Positions 1 through 7,983 of a stretch of 38,847 bases of DNA are shown in pieces. The notes under the pieces were generated by a model. That model ran no database searches and was not told the origin of the DNA. It saw only the letters and a program-made list of their open reading frames with translations. Within the stretch, counting starts at the first letter, position 1. Every line of letters begins with the position of its first letter. The stretch comes from a virus. Position numbers and translations under genes: made by a program. Location: positions 1-38,847 of the IMG/VR virus record IMGVR_UViG_3300021437_000008. One strand, written 5' to 3'.

Positions 1-92
1 TTTGTATTCGGCGTGTCGTTCGTCAGTGAGGCCAGAATCTTAGGACTGATTCTGGCCTCCAAATCTGACTGCGACGAGTACGGGTGCGCCAT
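1..92 (-). CDS. Partial gp36-like head protein (duplicate 5' end)
   Basis: This is the first 30 codons of the gene that is complete at 38369-38812, shown again because the circle was cut here. Its ATG (90-92) overlaps the TAA stop of the major capsid gene (92-94) by one base, a TAATG junction. Do not count it as a separate gene. Confidence 0.9.
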   Translation of the reverse strand, partial: MAHPYSSQSDLEARISPKILASLTNDTPNT

Positions 93-127
93 TAGGCGAT
101 GGAGTACGCGAGGTATCCGGCATCGGC
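1..127. repeat. Terminal direct repeat, left copy (assembly overlap)
   Basis: Identical base for base to 38721-38847. A perfect 127-base end repeat is what an assembler leaves when it closes a circle with a 127-base word, so I read it as circularity, not as a biological terminal repeat. It runs through the junction of the major capsid gene and the gp36-like gene, an ordinary place for coding sequence. Confidence 0.95.
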
Positions 128-1108
128 GTAGGTCACAATATCGCCGTAGATATGCTCGGTTTCGTAAACCATGACCTTGCGGGGTTCCCAACGGTACGAG
201 GTAGCTTTCGGGTAGCCCTTCTTGATTGCGCCCATGCCAAAGCCCGGCTGCATGATGCCGGTGCCGACATAAGCAAGGATGACGTTGCCCTGTTGTACCG
301 CGCCCCAAACGTCCTGCTTGGTCAGTGCGGTTTCACCCACACCACCACCCAATCCGGAGCCGACAACGGCTGTACCGACAACAACCTTGTTCAGTTCGAG
401 CAAGGAAGCGGCGATGTCTGTTGAAACCATCGCACGGTCATTGAACGAACCGCTATACTTGATGCGGTCGCGGACTGCGGCGTTGTTGCGGAAGAGGTTC
501 CATGCTTTCGGATCGAAGATTGCCACGTTCGGGTAGCGTCCAATGGCCTGACGGATTGCTTCACGTCCGGTCTGGATGTTCTGGATCGGATCACCGGTTG
601 AAGCCCAGGCGAAACCCGCGCCGGAGGTCTTGTTCGAGGAGGAGTAGTTGCCGGAGGTTGTCGCGGCGATTGCACGGTTGATTTCCCGCTCGAGAGCAAC
701 GGCATCGTCCACCATGAATTGACGCGCAAGCATCAAGGTCTCTTTCGAGACGGCAAATTCCTCAAGTTCACGATCATCAAGCTCGAATCCGAGGGAGTGT
801 TCATCGAGCGTCAGGGTAACCGCACCCTGAACGACGTTCATCTTCGCCACGTCACCGCGCAAGTTACGCTTGGTATTGTGGAGTTTGAACGCTTCCTGAC
901 CGAAGGCCGGGAATTTTCCGGTTTCCTTCTCGGTCGGAACTGCGGGGAAAAGAACGTCACCGACAAGCTCCGTATTACGGAAGCCCTGCGATTGTGACGT
1001 GAGAATCGGGTCTGCAATACGCAGAGTTCCGAGGATTGGATCAGCGAACTCAATCGCTACGGGGTTGCCCTGACCGTCGAAACGGATAAGGCGTTTTTCT
1101 GCTGCCAT
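92..1108 (-). CDS. Major capsid protein
   Basis: 338 residues, the usual size for an HK97-fold capsid subunit. It is the third gene after the portal, following the protease/scaffold and the decoration protein, which is the standard position. The sequence is soluble and acidic, with no signal peptide. A central segment near residues 195-215 (FDPKAWNLF) and the C-terminal stretch describing an aromatic, basic strand (YRWEPRK) resemble gpE/DUF5309-type coat proteins, but I cannot name the exact family. The ATG has a strong ribosome site, AAGGAAT, in a leader almost identical to that of the decoration gene. This fits the most abundant virion protein. Confidence 0.85.
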   Translation of the reverse strand: MAAEKRLIRFDGQGNPVAIEFADPILGTLRIADPILTSQSQGFRNTELVGDVLFPAVPTEKETGKFPAFGQEAFKLHNTKRNLRGDVAKMNVVQGAVTLTLDEHSLGFELDDRELEEFAVSKETLMLARQFMVDDAVALEREINRAIAATTSGNYSSSNKTSGAGFAWASTGDPIQNIQTGREAIRQAIGRYPNVAIFDPKAWNLFRNNAAVRDRIKYSGSFNDRAMVSTDIAASLLELNKVVVGTAVVGSGLGGGVGETALTKQDVWGAVQQGNVILAYVGTGIMQPGFGMGAIKKGYPKATSYRWEPRKVMVYETEHIYGDIVTYADAGYLAYSIA

Positions 1109-1142
1109 GAGTGTAATTCCTTATGAATAAAAAGTGAACCGC

Positions 1143-1595
1143 TTACGCGGCGACTGACAACTTGACGAGGCAATACGCGGTCGTGGAACCCGCGCTGTAG
1201 GCACGTCCGAGAATCTTCTGCGGAAGCGTGGAACCGGCGAGGGTCATTGCAGGCTGCGCCGAGGATGAGGTAACGGCAGTACCGGAACCCGGAACGGTCG
1301 CAGAGAACGCGGTCGCTTTCACGGCCTTGCCTGCCGAATCCGAAACGATGTCATCGCCAACCGCGACGTTACCACCGCAGAGAACCGGAACGAAGCCATC
1401 CGTCCATACCTGAATCGTGCTGCCAACCGCACCCGCTTCGGCTGTTACGCCAAGGGCTGCCGCGCCTGCGCCACAAACCGCGCCATCAACGCCAATGAAT
1501 ACATTGCGGACGATGTCCGCCGTTGCAACCGTAATCGCAAAGGGTGCTGCGCCTGCGCGATACGTAGTGTCATAACTGACTACTGGAGCTGCCAT
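1143..1595 (-). CDS. Capsid decoration protein (DUF2190-like)
   Basis: 150 residues, rich in Ala, Gly, Val and Thr, with the alternating pattern of a small beta-barrel and a segment (VWTDGFVPV...VGDDIVSD) typical of DUF2190-type capsid cement proteins. It sits between protease/scaffold and major capsid genes, the normal place for a decoration protein that binds the outside of the shell. Its ribosome site AAGGAATTA is shared with the capsid gene, suggesting matched high expression. The repeated AGAAAL-like low-complexity stretch is in line with the family. Confidence 0.7.
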   Translation of the reverse strand: MAAPVVSYDTTYRAGAAPFAITVATADIVRNVFIGVDGAVCGAGAAALGVTAEAGAVGSTIQVWTDGFVPVLCGGNVAVGDDIVSDSAGKAVKATAFSATVPGSGTAVTSSSAQPAMTLAGSTLPQKILGRAYSAGSTTAYCLVKLSVAA

Positions 1596-1632
1596 GTTGA
1601 TAATTCCTTATAATGTTGTGTTGTTGAAAATC

Positions 1633-2955
1633 TTACTGCGAGACTTTGATTTTTCCGGCGATGATGTCGCGGACTGCAAGAGCGTTCCGCTGTTCAACCG
1701 TACCTTCGCCGTAGTTCGGATTCTGCCGGACGTACTCTTCAGCGAATGCAACGATCTGCATTGACTTCTCAGACGCGCCGTATTTCTTGTGTCCGTACTT
1801 CTCGGACATTTCCACGCGAGGCACGTCCTGACCTGCGACTTCTTCTTCCTTGACTTCGGGGAGAGCCGCGACGTAATCGGTCATGAACTGTTCGGCGGTC
1901 TTGGTGACTTTCGCATCGCCTTCGCCAAACTCAACGGTCTGACCGGAGAGAATGAACTGCTCAGCGAACTGCGGGAAGCCGAGGTCGATGAGTTTCTGCT
2001 TCTTGCCGCGCACCTTATCGGATTCCATAAACGCAGTGACTTTGGCTTTCGCGGATTCCTTTTTCTGCGTTTCGGCAAATTCGGCCTTCTGCGCTTCGAG
2101 TGCGGCGGCTTGGTCTGCCAGTTTCTTATTTTCGGTTTCGAGTGCCGCGATTTTGTCGGCAAACTCCTGTTTCTCTTTTGCGTCCATGTCTGTGGACTCC
2201 TTTCGTGATGTTTTGAAAAACTTTTTTAGCTTTGAAATAATCGTTTCGGACTTCTCGCCCATCTCTGTTCCCTCTTCCATGCTTTCGAGCTTGTCCATGA
2301 ATCCGAAATGCTCCCCAACTTCTTCTTGAATGTTCGATGTGAAGTCGTAAAGAGCCTGATAACACAAGTCTTTGTGGTCGTCGGTATCAACCGATTCAAG
2401 AGCCGCCTTTACATCTCCGACAAACTTTGCACAGAACTCTTCAATCGTCTTGAGCGTGTTCTCAACGGCTGCGGCCTCTACCGTGTCGTAAATCCCTACT
2501 TCTGCCATTGCGATACCGCCCGGATTCAGTTCGGCGTATTCAAGTGAGAGACCCTTGACCGCAGGGGGCTTTGCTCCGAGCCATGCCAGAGCCTTGAAAT
2601 GCCACTTGCCCGGTGTCGGGTTGTTGGGATCTGCCGGGTCATAGGCTTCAATGCTCTTGGTCTGATATAGCCCTTTATCGAGGTATTCAGACAGTTCCGG
2701 CGTGACTTTACCCGGTAAAGCCATGAGAACCTTTCCCACCCGCTTCAATCCGGCGATCCATCCGAGCGCAGGGATGCGAGAGTCAACCGTTCCTTTGTCG
2801 TTGATCCAGTCCGAGGAGTGTCCCGGAATCATGGGGGCATTGTGTACGTTCGGGTCGTAACTTCCCACCATTTCATCAATCACCGCTTCGGAGAAATCAC
2901 CCTGAGGATAATTCCCCGCCCTGAATACTTCGATCCAACCCATTTGCTTTGCCAT
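1633..2955 (-). CDS. Prohead protease/scaffold fusion (Mu gpI-like)
   Basis: 440 residues in two parts. Residues 1-150 look like the Mu gpI type of head maturation protease: GWIEVFRAG at the start, PGH with H46, and YQTKS with S101 as likely catalytic His and Ser, followed by GKWHFKALAWLGAKPPAVKGL. Residues about 160-320 are charged and helical, with a strong coiled coil near 255-300 (many Lys, Glu and Ala), as in a scaffold. An internal start for a separate scaffold is possible (Met codons near residues 222-260), as in Mu gpI/gpZ. Gene order portal, protease, decoration, capsid supports the call. The two secreted-protein genes between it and the portal are unusual. Confidence 0.7.
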   Translation of the reverse strand: MAKQMGWIEVFRAGNYPQGDFSEAVIDEMVGSYDPNVHNAPMIPGHSSDWINDKGTVDSRIPALGWIAGLKRVGKVLMALPGKVTPELSEYLDKGLYQTKSIEAYDPADPNNPTPGKWHFKALAWLGAKPPAVKGLSLEYAELNPGGIAMAEVGIYDTVEAAAVENTLKTIEEFCAKFVGDVKAALESVDTDDHKDLCYQALYDFTSNIQEEVGEHFGFMDKLESMEEGTEMGEKSETIISKLKKFFKTSRKESTDMDAKEKQEFADKIAALETENKKLADQAAALEAQKAEFAETQKKESAKAKVTAFMESDKVRGKKQKLIDLGFPQFAEQFILSGQTVEFGEGDAKVTKTAEQFMTDYVAALPEVKEEEVAGQDVPRVEMSEKYGHKKYGASEKSMQIVAFAEEYVRQNPNYGEGTVEQRNALAVRDIIAGKIKVSQ

Positions 2956-2959
2956 GTTG

Positions 2960-3808
2960 TTACCTGTTCAGAATGATGAGTGTTACGTTTACGTCCGCGA
3001 AGTCTTGACTATCGCCTGTGTCGTTTCTTGCGCTTATGTGGTAACTGTTTGTTGACGTGGAGTAGAATCCAGTCCATGAGAAATTTGAGAGACCGCCTGT
3101 TGATGACAGATGATACATCACAAATGCGCTTCCGGTGTTTATCCCACTGTCATAGTCGTAGGTTGATGTTGACATTTGCGCCGGTATTGTAAACTGCAAC
3201 GTGTCCGAGAGGCGCAACGCCCCCGCAACCACCGTATCGGGGGTGATGATGTTTCCATGTATTGCGCGAATCGCATCAAAATATTCTCCATCACCATCTA
3301 TCAAGACGCCGGCAGACAATGTGCTGTTATGGTGTCCAGCCCCGCCAAGGTATATATCTAAACCGTTCATCAGTTGTCCGGTGCCTTGAAGGTAGGAACC
3401 ATATCCTATCATGTAGTAGCAGAATTGACCAGTCGAAGCAGCGGTATCACCCTGCGTAGTCATATCGGTCTCTACTCCTATCATTGGGTTCGATTCCATA
3501 ATGCTATCTATCAGGAACCGCACACCTCTTTGTGGGTCGATGGAGTTGATAGTGAGAGGGCTTCTTATCCCGCGATCATAAATATCCAAAGCATAGATAT
3601 TGTCGAATCTTGGAAGAGCTGTATCTATCGCAACGATTTGGAGTAGTTTCTGTACGCTTTCGTTTGAATCTGTTTGTGTCTGGGATAGCGTTAATCGTTT
3701 CAGAGATAATGAGTCTGGGATACTACCCCCAGATGTATGCGGGAAGTATTGCCCAAATCCAAGCGATGAAACGAGAAGTATTGCAATAACAAGAAACGTG
3801 AATCGCAT
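2960..3808 (-). CDS. Secreted fibre/appendage-like protein
   Basis: 282 residues from the ATG at 3808, chosen because it follows the upstream stop (3810) by one base and starts a clear signal peptide: MRFTF, hydrophobic core, then SLGFGQ with likely cleavage near residue 20. The mature part is rich in Ser, Thr, Gly, Asp and Ile, looks all-beta, and ends in a strand-rich tail (NVTLIILNR) like phage appendage proteins. I recognise no domain. It lies inside the head operon, directly after another secreted protein. A Sec signal on a late phage gene is unexpected, because virions assemble in the cytoplasm; it could act at the cell surface or periplasm. Confidence 0.6.
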   Translation of the reverse strand: MRFTFLVIAILLVSSLGFGQYFPHTSGGSIPDSLSLKRLTLSQTQTDSNESVQKLLQIVAIDTALPRFDNIYALDIYDRGIRSPLTINSIDPQRGVRFLIDSIMESNPMIGVETDMTTQGDTAASTGQFCYYMIGYGSYLQGTGQLMNGLDIYLGGAGHHNSTLSAGVLIDGDGEYFDAIRAIHGNIITPDTVVAGALRLSDTLQFTIPAQMSTSTYDYDSGINTGSAFVMYHLSSTGGLSNFSWTGFYSTSTNSYHISARNDTGDSQDFADVNVTLIILNR

Positions 3809-3809
3809 A

Positions 3810-4220
3810 TCAGTACACCTCAATGGTGGCCTTGAAACTTGTGGATGATTTAACGATTACCCGCTTGATAAATGCCTGTGGGAATGTTATCAACTGAGTA
3901 GCTCCGGCGATAACGATAATCGGGTAGTTTGCTGTTGCTACGTTGCCATTGTAAAGCGTCTGAGACAGGGAAACGAAAACAGTATCGCCCGTTGTCCCGC
4001 CGTTGATAATCTGTAGGTTTCGTCCGTACCCCGCCGCAGTGAGTGTGTCAATCGTTCCAGAGGCCATTGAGAGGTTCCAACCCGACACAAAGGCCGTAAC
4101 GGTAGTCGTGAATCCGTCAAACGTGGTTGCGAGAGTGTCTGTCTTGGCTGTCGGGGTTGCCGCCTGAGTGAAACCGGACAGGCAGAGAAGTAAAAACAGG
4201 GAAATAATCAGGCGTTTCAT
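3810..4220 (-). CDS. Small secreted beta-rich protein
   Basis: 136 residues. Its ATG overlaps the portal stop in an ATGA junction. The N-terminus is a classic Sec signal: MKRL, a Leu-rich core, then GFTQA with cleavage near residue 20-21. The mature 115 residues are Thr, Val, Gly and Ala rich and look like a single beta sandwich, with strands such as TVFVSLSQTLY and IKRVIVKSSTSFKATIEVY. No family recognised. It is translationally coupled to the portal and to the next secreted protein, so it is probably made late with the head proteins. Confidence 0.6.
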   Translation of the reverse strand: MKRLIISLFLLLCLSGFTQAATPTAKTDTLATTFDGFTTTVTAFVSGWNLSMASGTIDTLTAAGYGRNLQIINGGTTGDTVFVSLSQTLYNGNVATANYPIIVIAGATQLITFPQAFIKRVIVKSSTSFKATIEVY

Positions 4221-5575
4221 GCGTTGTTTCCTTTTGGGGTAGGGGTTTTTCCGGTTTCGTCGGTTGTTTTTGGCACATCTGGAGGCTGAACATCTGCGAG
4301 TTCAATCCCAAAATTCTCTTCAATCCACTCTTGAGACACGGTATATCCGGCATCTTTGAGGTCTTTTACGACACCGGAGAGCATTTTAACATCGGTCGGC
4401 TCAGATAAATCGGACTCTAAACGGGGATAATTCACCACGTTTGAGAAGTTGTAATCCACCATCCACTTGATTAGGGACTGTGAGAGCGTTTCATCACTCG
4501 CGGCTGCGTAATACTTGATTCTGTCCCACAGGGTTGAAAGGTGAACGTCTCCGAGAGCCTTTGAGCCTGAACCCGACGCGCCGGAAGCCTCTGTGGTCAA
4601 TTCCTGTCCGAGAATACACTTGGTTGCTTGTGCGTCAAGGAATCTCATTGCTGATTCGTAAACAGCCCCAACGGATGATGCGCCATTGGCTTGCGCCCAT
4701 TCGATTTTGAACGATTCCGGCATACGCCCGTATGAACCGTTGCGGATTGATGAGGCTATCTGTTCGGCCTCTGCTTTCAGCTCTTTGTCTGCGGAATCAG
4801 GGTGAACCACAACCGGCACGGGGGCCGCGCTGTTCTCCAGGTATTGCATGAAGAACTTTGTAACCTGACGCTTGAAGAACCATGTCCAGTAAACTTTCTG
4901 GTCAATCGCGTCACCGAAGGGGTTTTCCCACTTCTTGCTCGCACGGTGAAGGATGAACTTGCGATCCGGTACGGGGTCACCGTAGTAAGCGTTCGTAATC
5001 GTGCGCACCTTGAGGTTCCGAGTCACTGCATCGAACTGGAAACGCCTCTGAGGACGGGACATTATCTCAATCGGCACAACGTACCCATCGGGGTCAATAC
5101 CCCAAATGATTTCAGAAACGGCAAAACCCTTGCCGATTGCGTCATTTAAGTCGAGAATGTCCTGGTTGAATGCGGGGATCTTGCCGATTGTCTTTTTCAC
5201 CCATTCGCAAATAGCCTGTTCACGCGGCGAGGCATCGGGAGGAACGACAATATCCCTGTCCAATCCGGCGATTGCGAGCTTCAAAGAGTCCAAAACGCCA
5301 GCGATATGGGGGTCTTTCTCAACCTCTTCGTACAGGTCATACCCGTACAATTCCATGTAATACTGCGTAAGGAATACACGATCATTCGTGTTAAGGAAAA
5401 CTCCAGAGCCGGGGGTGTTGGAAGGGTAGGTAGTGCCGACGTACTGCCGGATAAAATCTTGAAGAGCCGATGCAGCCTCATCCTTTTGGATTGCAGAGCG
5501 CACACCGGGAACGTCATCACGCTTGACAACGGGGAATGATTGCGGGTTAGCGTCTTTCTTCTTCGATTTCGCCAT
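4217..5575 (-). CDS. Portal protein (DUF935, Mu gp29-like)
   Basis: 452 residues from the ATG at 5575. A longer open frame to 5635 would translate through a terminator hairpin, so I reject it. The sequence matches the DUF935/Mu gp29 portal pattern: NTNDRVFLTQYYMELYGYDL, GKGFAVSEIIWGIDPDG, SRPQRRFQFD, NPFGDAIDQKVYWTWFFKRQ. It forms the dodecameric channel at the head vertex. It is separated from the large terminase by two small genes and a terminator. No obvious ribosome site precedes the ATG (the leader is T-rich), unlike the capsid genes. The C-terminal 30 residues are Pro, Thr and Lys rich and probably disordered. Confidence 0.85.
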   Translation of the reverse strand: MAKSKKKDANPQSFPVVKRDDVPGVRSAIQKDEAASALQDFIRQYVGTTYPSNTPGSGVFLNTNDRVFLTQYYMELYGYDLYEEVEKDPHIAGVLDSLKLAIAGLDRDIVVPPDASPREQAICEWVKKTIGKIPAFNQDILDLNDAIGKGFAVSEIIWGIDPDGYVVPIEIMSRPQRRFQFDAVTRNLKVRTITNAYYGDPVPDRKFILHRASKKWENPFGDAIDQKVYWTWFFKRQVTKFFMQYLENSAAPVPVVVHPDSADKELKAEAEQIASSIRNGSYGRMPESFKIEWAQANGASSVGAVYESAMRFLDAQATKCILGQELTTEASGASGSGSKALGDVHLSTLWDRIKYYAAASDETLSQSLIKWMVDYNFSNVVNYPRLESDLSEPTDVKMLSGVVKDLKDAGYTVSQEWIEENFGIELADVQPPDVPKTTDETGKTPTPKGNNA

Positions 5576-5586
5576 TAAATGGGGAT

Positions 5587-5629
5587 AAAATAAAAAAAGG
5601 CGAACACCCTTATTTAGAGGATGTCCGCC
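5587..5629 (-). terminator. Strong intrinsic terminator before the portal gene
   Basis: Read on the minus strand, GGCGGACATCC (5619-5629), a 9-base loop and GGGTGTTCGCC (5599-5609) form an 11-bp stem with two G.U pairs, followed at once by seven T, one A and four T. The G.U pairs are A-C mismatches on the plus strand, so it points leftward. It ends only 12 bases before the portal ATG, which leaves no room for a separate promoter. Confidence 0.85.
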
Positions 5630-5674
5630 GTGCATTGATGCTACTCGCGGTGAATCTACGTTGAAACTTATGTG

Positions 5675-5842
5675 CTACTGACGATTGATCTTCACATCGT
5701 CAAAAGGCGGACGCGGCTTGAATGTTTCTTCCGTTGTCCAACCTGTTACCTTACCACCTTTGAACTCCACAGAGACAGACCCGTAAAATCCGCGCCGCTC
5801 AAGTTCTTTAAGGGCGCTTATGTATTGGTCTAACTCACTCAA
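5675..5842 (-). CDS. Small hypothetical protein, DUF2292-like
   Basis: 55 residues starting at TTG (5840-5842), M/L-SELDQYISAL at the start, then GFYGSVSVEFKGGKVTGW and TFKPRPPFDDVKI. The pattern of a helix followed by a strand-turn-strand ending in a basic tail resembles small DUF2292-type proteins of unknown function. It fills most of the 259-base space between the gene at 5895 and the terminator. The TTG start has no clear ribosome site; the reading frame has a stop ten codons upstream and no better start, so the exact N-terminus is uncertain. Confidence 0.5.
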   Translation of the reverse strand: MSELDQYISALKELERRGFYGSVSVEFKGGKVTGWTTEETFKPRPPFDDVKINRQ

Positions 5843-5894
5843 AGGAAATATACCGATATGTGGTTAAAGAAGCAAGTAGCTTGGCGAAATATTT
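5843..5894 (-). promoter_or_regulatory. Weak candidate promoter TTGCTT-17-TATATT
   Basis: On the minus strand the spacer between the gene at 5895 and the small gene at 5675 holds TTGCTT, 17 bases, and TATATT (5847-5852). The -10 matches 5 of 6 consensus bases, the -35 only 3 of 6. It would start transcription just before the terminator and the late operon. Much weaker than the promoter at 26045-26073. Confidence 0.25.
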
Positions 5895-6131
5895 TTACGC
5901 TTCATCCGGCTTGAAGAAAATCACATCGCTTCCGAGCGGCGGGGCGTTGGGGATCTGTCCAACCTGAACGAACCGGAACGTGGTCGGCTTGGGCTCTTCC
6001 CCTTCCTTTGGTTTCGGTGTCGAGTCAGCCTTGAGTGTGTGGGTCTTGATATTCCCGATGTACAGGTTAATATCCCCGTTGCGTTCCTGAATGATTTTGC
6101 CTTCGTTCAACTGCATTGAATCTATTGCCAT
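5895..6131 (-). CDS. Hypothetical protein next to terminase
   Basis: 78 residues, no domain recognised. The N-terminal half (ERNGDINLYIGNIKTHTL) looks like two or three strands; the middle is Pro, Lys and Glu rich (PKPKEGEEPKP) and likely flexible; the end is acidic. The ATG is preceded by AAGGAATAA, the same strong ribosome-site leader seen before the capsid, decoration and 308-residue tail genes, so this small protein may be made in quantity. It could be a minor head or decoration component, but that is inference from the leader and position only. Confidence 0.6.
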   Translation of the reverse strand: MAIDSMQLNEGKIIQERNGDINLYIGNIKTHTLKADSTPKPKEGEEPKPTTFRFVQVGQIPNAPPLGSDVIFFKPDEA

Positions 6132-6152
6132 TGGTTATTCCTTTGATTGTGG

Positions 6153-7586
6153 TTAAAATCCGCGTACTTGTGAAATCATATTGGGGGCAATCTTCACGCG
6201 GTCACCGTCCAGATTTACAATCCGAGTGCCAAGCCGTGTGAGTGCCATTGAAAATGCGTCAGCTAAATCCTTGTACTTCCCATTCGGGAACCGGACTATT
6301 CCCTGATTGGGGTCATTGATAATCTTGTCCCAGATACGGCGTTCGATGAACACCTTGCCATTCTCAGCCGGAACGGAAGCGAGCCTTGCCCGCGCAACCT
6401 TATCGCCGTGAACGGATACCTCTTTGGCGTAGATACCGTGAAGTCTGAGAAACTGAGCGAGGGACTTTCCAGAGGACTTCGCTTCGATGTAGTGTACCTT
6501 GCTTTCCTTCATCCACCTGAGCGTATCGGGAACCTCCAACCAATTCCATCCGCAATCAGAAACGTAGATATTCCCCGTGTACGGATCTTTCCCCGCTTCC
6601 ACGAATGCAACCGCCGCATTTTCTTCGTTGCTCGTTTCTGCCGTATCCCAATGTCTACCAACGTCCTGAATGTTCAACCTTGAATCTCCCGCATCGTACA
6701 CCTTAAACCACTCGGATTTCCAGATGTCACCGCCGAGCGATACGGGGGATTGACGGTAAAGGGCGTTCCAGAACATTGATCCGAGCTGTCCTTTCGTCCG
6801 CATGAGTGCGTCAACATCGTACTGCGCCGGGGATAAAGCCTCTCCGGTCTTTCTCCAGTCAGGCTCAAGTGTGCAAGTCTCAGGTATGGCGATTGTCGGG
6901 GCTTGTTCTTTTATCGCTTCAAAGTTTACGATATGCCAGTGCTCAGGCTGTTTGGATTCCTGCGAAAGCAACCGCCCGGCTAAATCATCCTCATGCCAAC
7001 GGGTCATAATCAGGATGATAGCGGCTCCAGGGTGCTGTCTGGTATAGAATACCGATTGCCACCACTCCCAAACCTTGTTCCTTTGATTTTGGCTCAGGGC
7101 TTCCTCTGCGTTGCTGATAGGATCGTCAATGATTCCGAGGTCGAAACCTTTTCCGGTAATTGAACCCCCCACACCCTGCGCCCAAAGTCCGCCGTTCTTC
7201 TGCGTCATCCATTCGGCTGTTCCGCTTACATCGTCCCTGACTTCACGGCCGGACTCGATATATCTATCCCTTGCGTCCCTTGAAAGCGATTGAGCGAGAG
7301 TAGCGGAGTACGAGGCAAGCCCTACCCATTTGGTCAGATTCTTGCGGAGGAAATAGCCTGGGAAAGAACGCGAGATTGCATCAGACTTACCGTGTCGAGG
7401 TGGAACAAAGAACATCGCCCGTTTCACTTCACCCCTCACGATCCGCTCCAATACGTCCGCAATCCGCTTGTTGTGTTCGTGCCAAACGTACTGAGGGAAA
7501 GCCCGATTGACGTATTCCACGAAAGTCATGCGTTCACGCTTCCTGAGTTCCAGTTCGGCGGCGGCCTGTTTTTGCTTGGAGGTCAC
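6153..7586 (-). CDS. terL: Terminase large subunit
   Basis: 477 residues, GTG start overlapping the previous stop (GTGA). It drives DNA packaging by ATP hydrolysis and cuts the concatemer. ATPase motifs: Walker A in VPPRHGKS (about 62-68), Walker B DLGIIDDP (149-156) and a coupling/C-motif region MTRWHEDD (194-201). The nuclease half begins near WDTAETS with D314 as a likely metal ligand and continues with YIEAKSSGKSL and a late acidic KDLADAF. Full length for the Terminase_6/GpA-like group that often accompanies DUF935 portals. A small terminase subunit is not obvious; candidates are the genes at 10513 and 11332. Confidence 0.93.
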   Translation of the reverse strand: MTSKQKQAAAELELRKRERMTFVEYVNRAFPQYVWHEHNKRIADVLERIVRGEVKRAMFFVPPRHGKSDAISRSFPGYFLRKNLTKWVGLASYSATLAQSLSRDARDRYIESGREVRDDVSGTAEWMTQKNGGLWAQGVGGSITGKGFDLGIIDDPISNAEEALSQNQRNKVWEWWQSVFYTRQHPGAAIILIMTRWHEDDLAGRLLSQESKQPEHWHIVNFEAIKEQAPTIAIPETCTLEPDWRKTGEALSPAQYDVDALMRTKGQLGSMFWNALYRQSPVSLGGDIWKSEWFKVYDAGDSRLNIQDVGRHWDTAETSNEENAAVAFVEAGKDPYTGNIYVSDCGWNWLEVPDTLRWMKESKVHYIEAKSSGKSLAQFLRLHGIYAKEVSVHGDKVARARLASVPAENGKVFIERRIWDKIINDPNQGIVRFPNGKYKDLADAFSMALTRLGTRIVNLDGDRVKIAPNMISQVRGF

Positions 7587-7759
7587 TTGGATTTTTCAAC
7601 CTTCAAATACGTTTTCGTACTCCAATACTTTTCTGGAGCGATATATTGAGTTAGGGCATCGTCTGAATCCAATGCAAACGGAATCGCCTTTTCATCTACG
7701 GCGTTCGTGCCGGCCTTTCGATCTTCGGGACTGAGAAACAGCTTCACGGTGTAGGTCAT
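7583..7759 (-). CDS. Small hypothetical protein
   Basis: 58 residues from the ATG at 7759 to the TGA at 7583, beginning MTYTVKLFLSPEDRK and ending TYLKVEKSK. It fills the space between the gene at 7756 (4-base overlap) and terminase (4-base overlap), which is the packing rule throughout this genome, so I am confident it is real although it is short. Charged, soluble, no domain recognised. Confidence 0.6.
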   Translation of the reverse strand: MTYTVKLFLSPEDRKAGTNAVDEKAIPFALDSDDALTQYIAPEKYWSTKTYLKVEKSK

Positions 7760-7983
7760 AGTTCGCTACACTCTGGAGCCATTTCGTCAAAATAGGTATA
7801 GGAGTATAGGTCTATCCACCAAAACAGAATCTTGATGTGCGCCGCAACCTGAAAGCATTTGTTGAAACGGTTGTAATTCCTTCCATCCCAAAGGTCGTAG
7901 CCGATTTCAAGGGAAAAGCTTATCCTCCCGTACTTCTTCTTGGGGATGAACGGGGAAACGGATGCACTGAATTTCTGTTTCAT
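7756..7983 (-). CDS. Hypothetical protein
   Basis: 75 residues, ATG overlapping the upstream stop in ATGA. Aromatic-rich (many Tyr, Phe and Trp) with strand-like segments RISFSLEIGYDLW and a region HIKILFWWIDLYSYTYF that may be a short amphipathic or membrane-associated helix. No family recognised. Coupled to the genes on both sides in the block upstream of terminase. Confidence 0.55.
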   Translation of the reverse strand: MKQKFSASVSPFIPKKKYGRISFSLEIGYDLWDGRNYNRFNKCFQVAAHIKILFWWIDLYSYTYFDEMAPECSEL

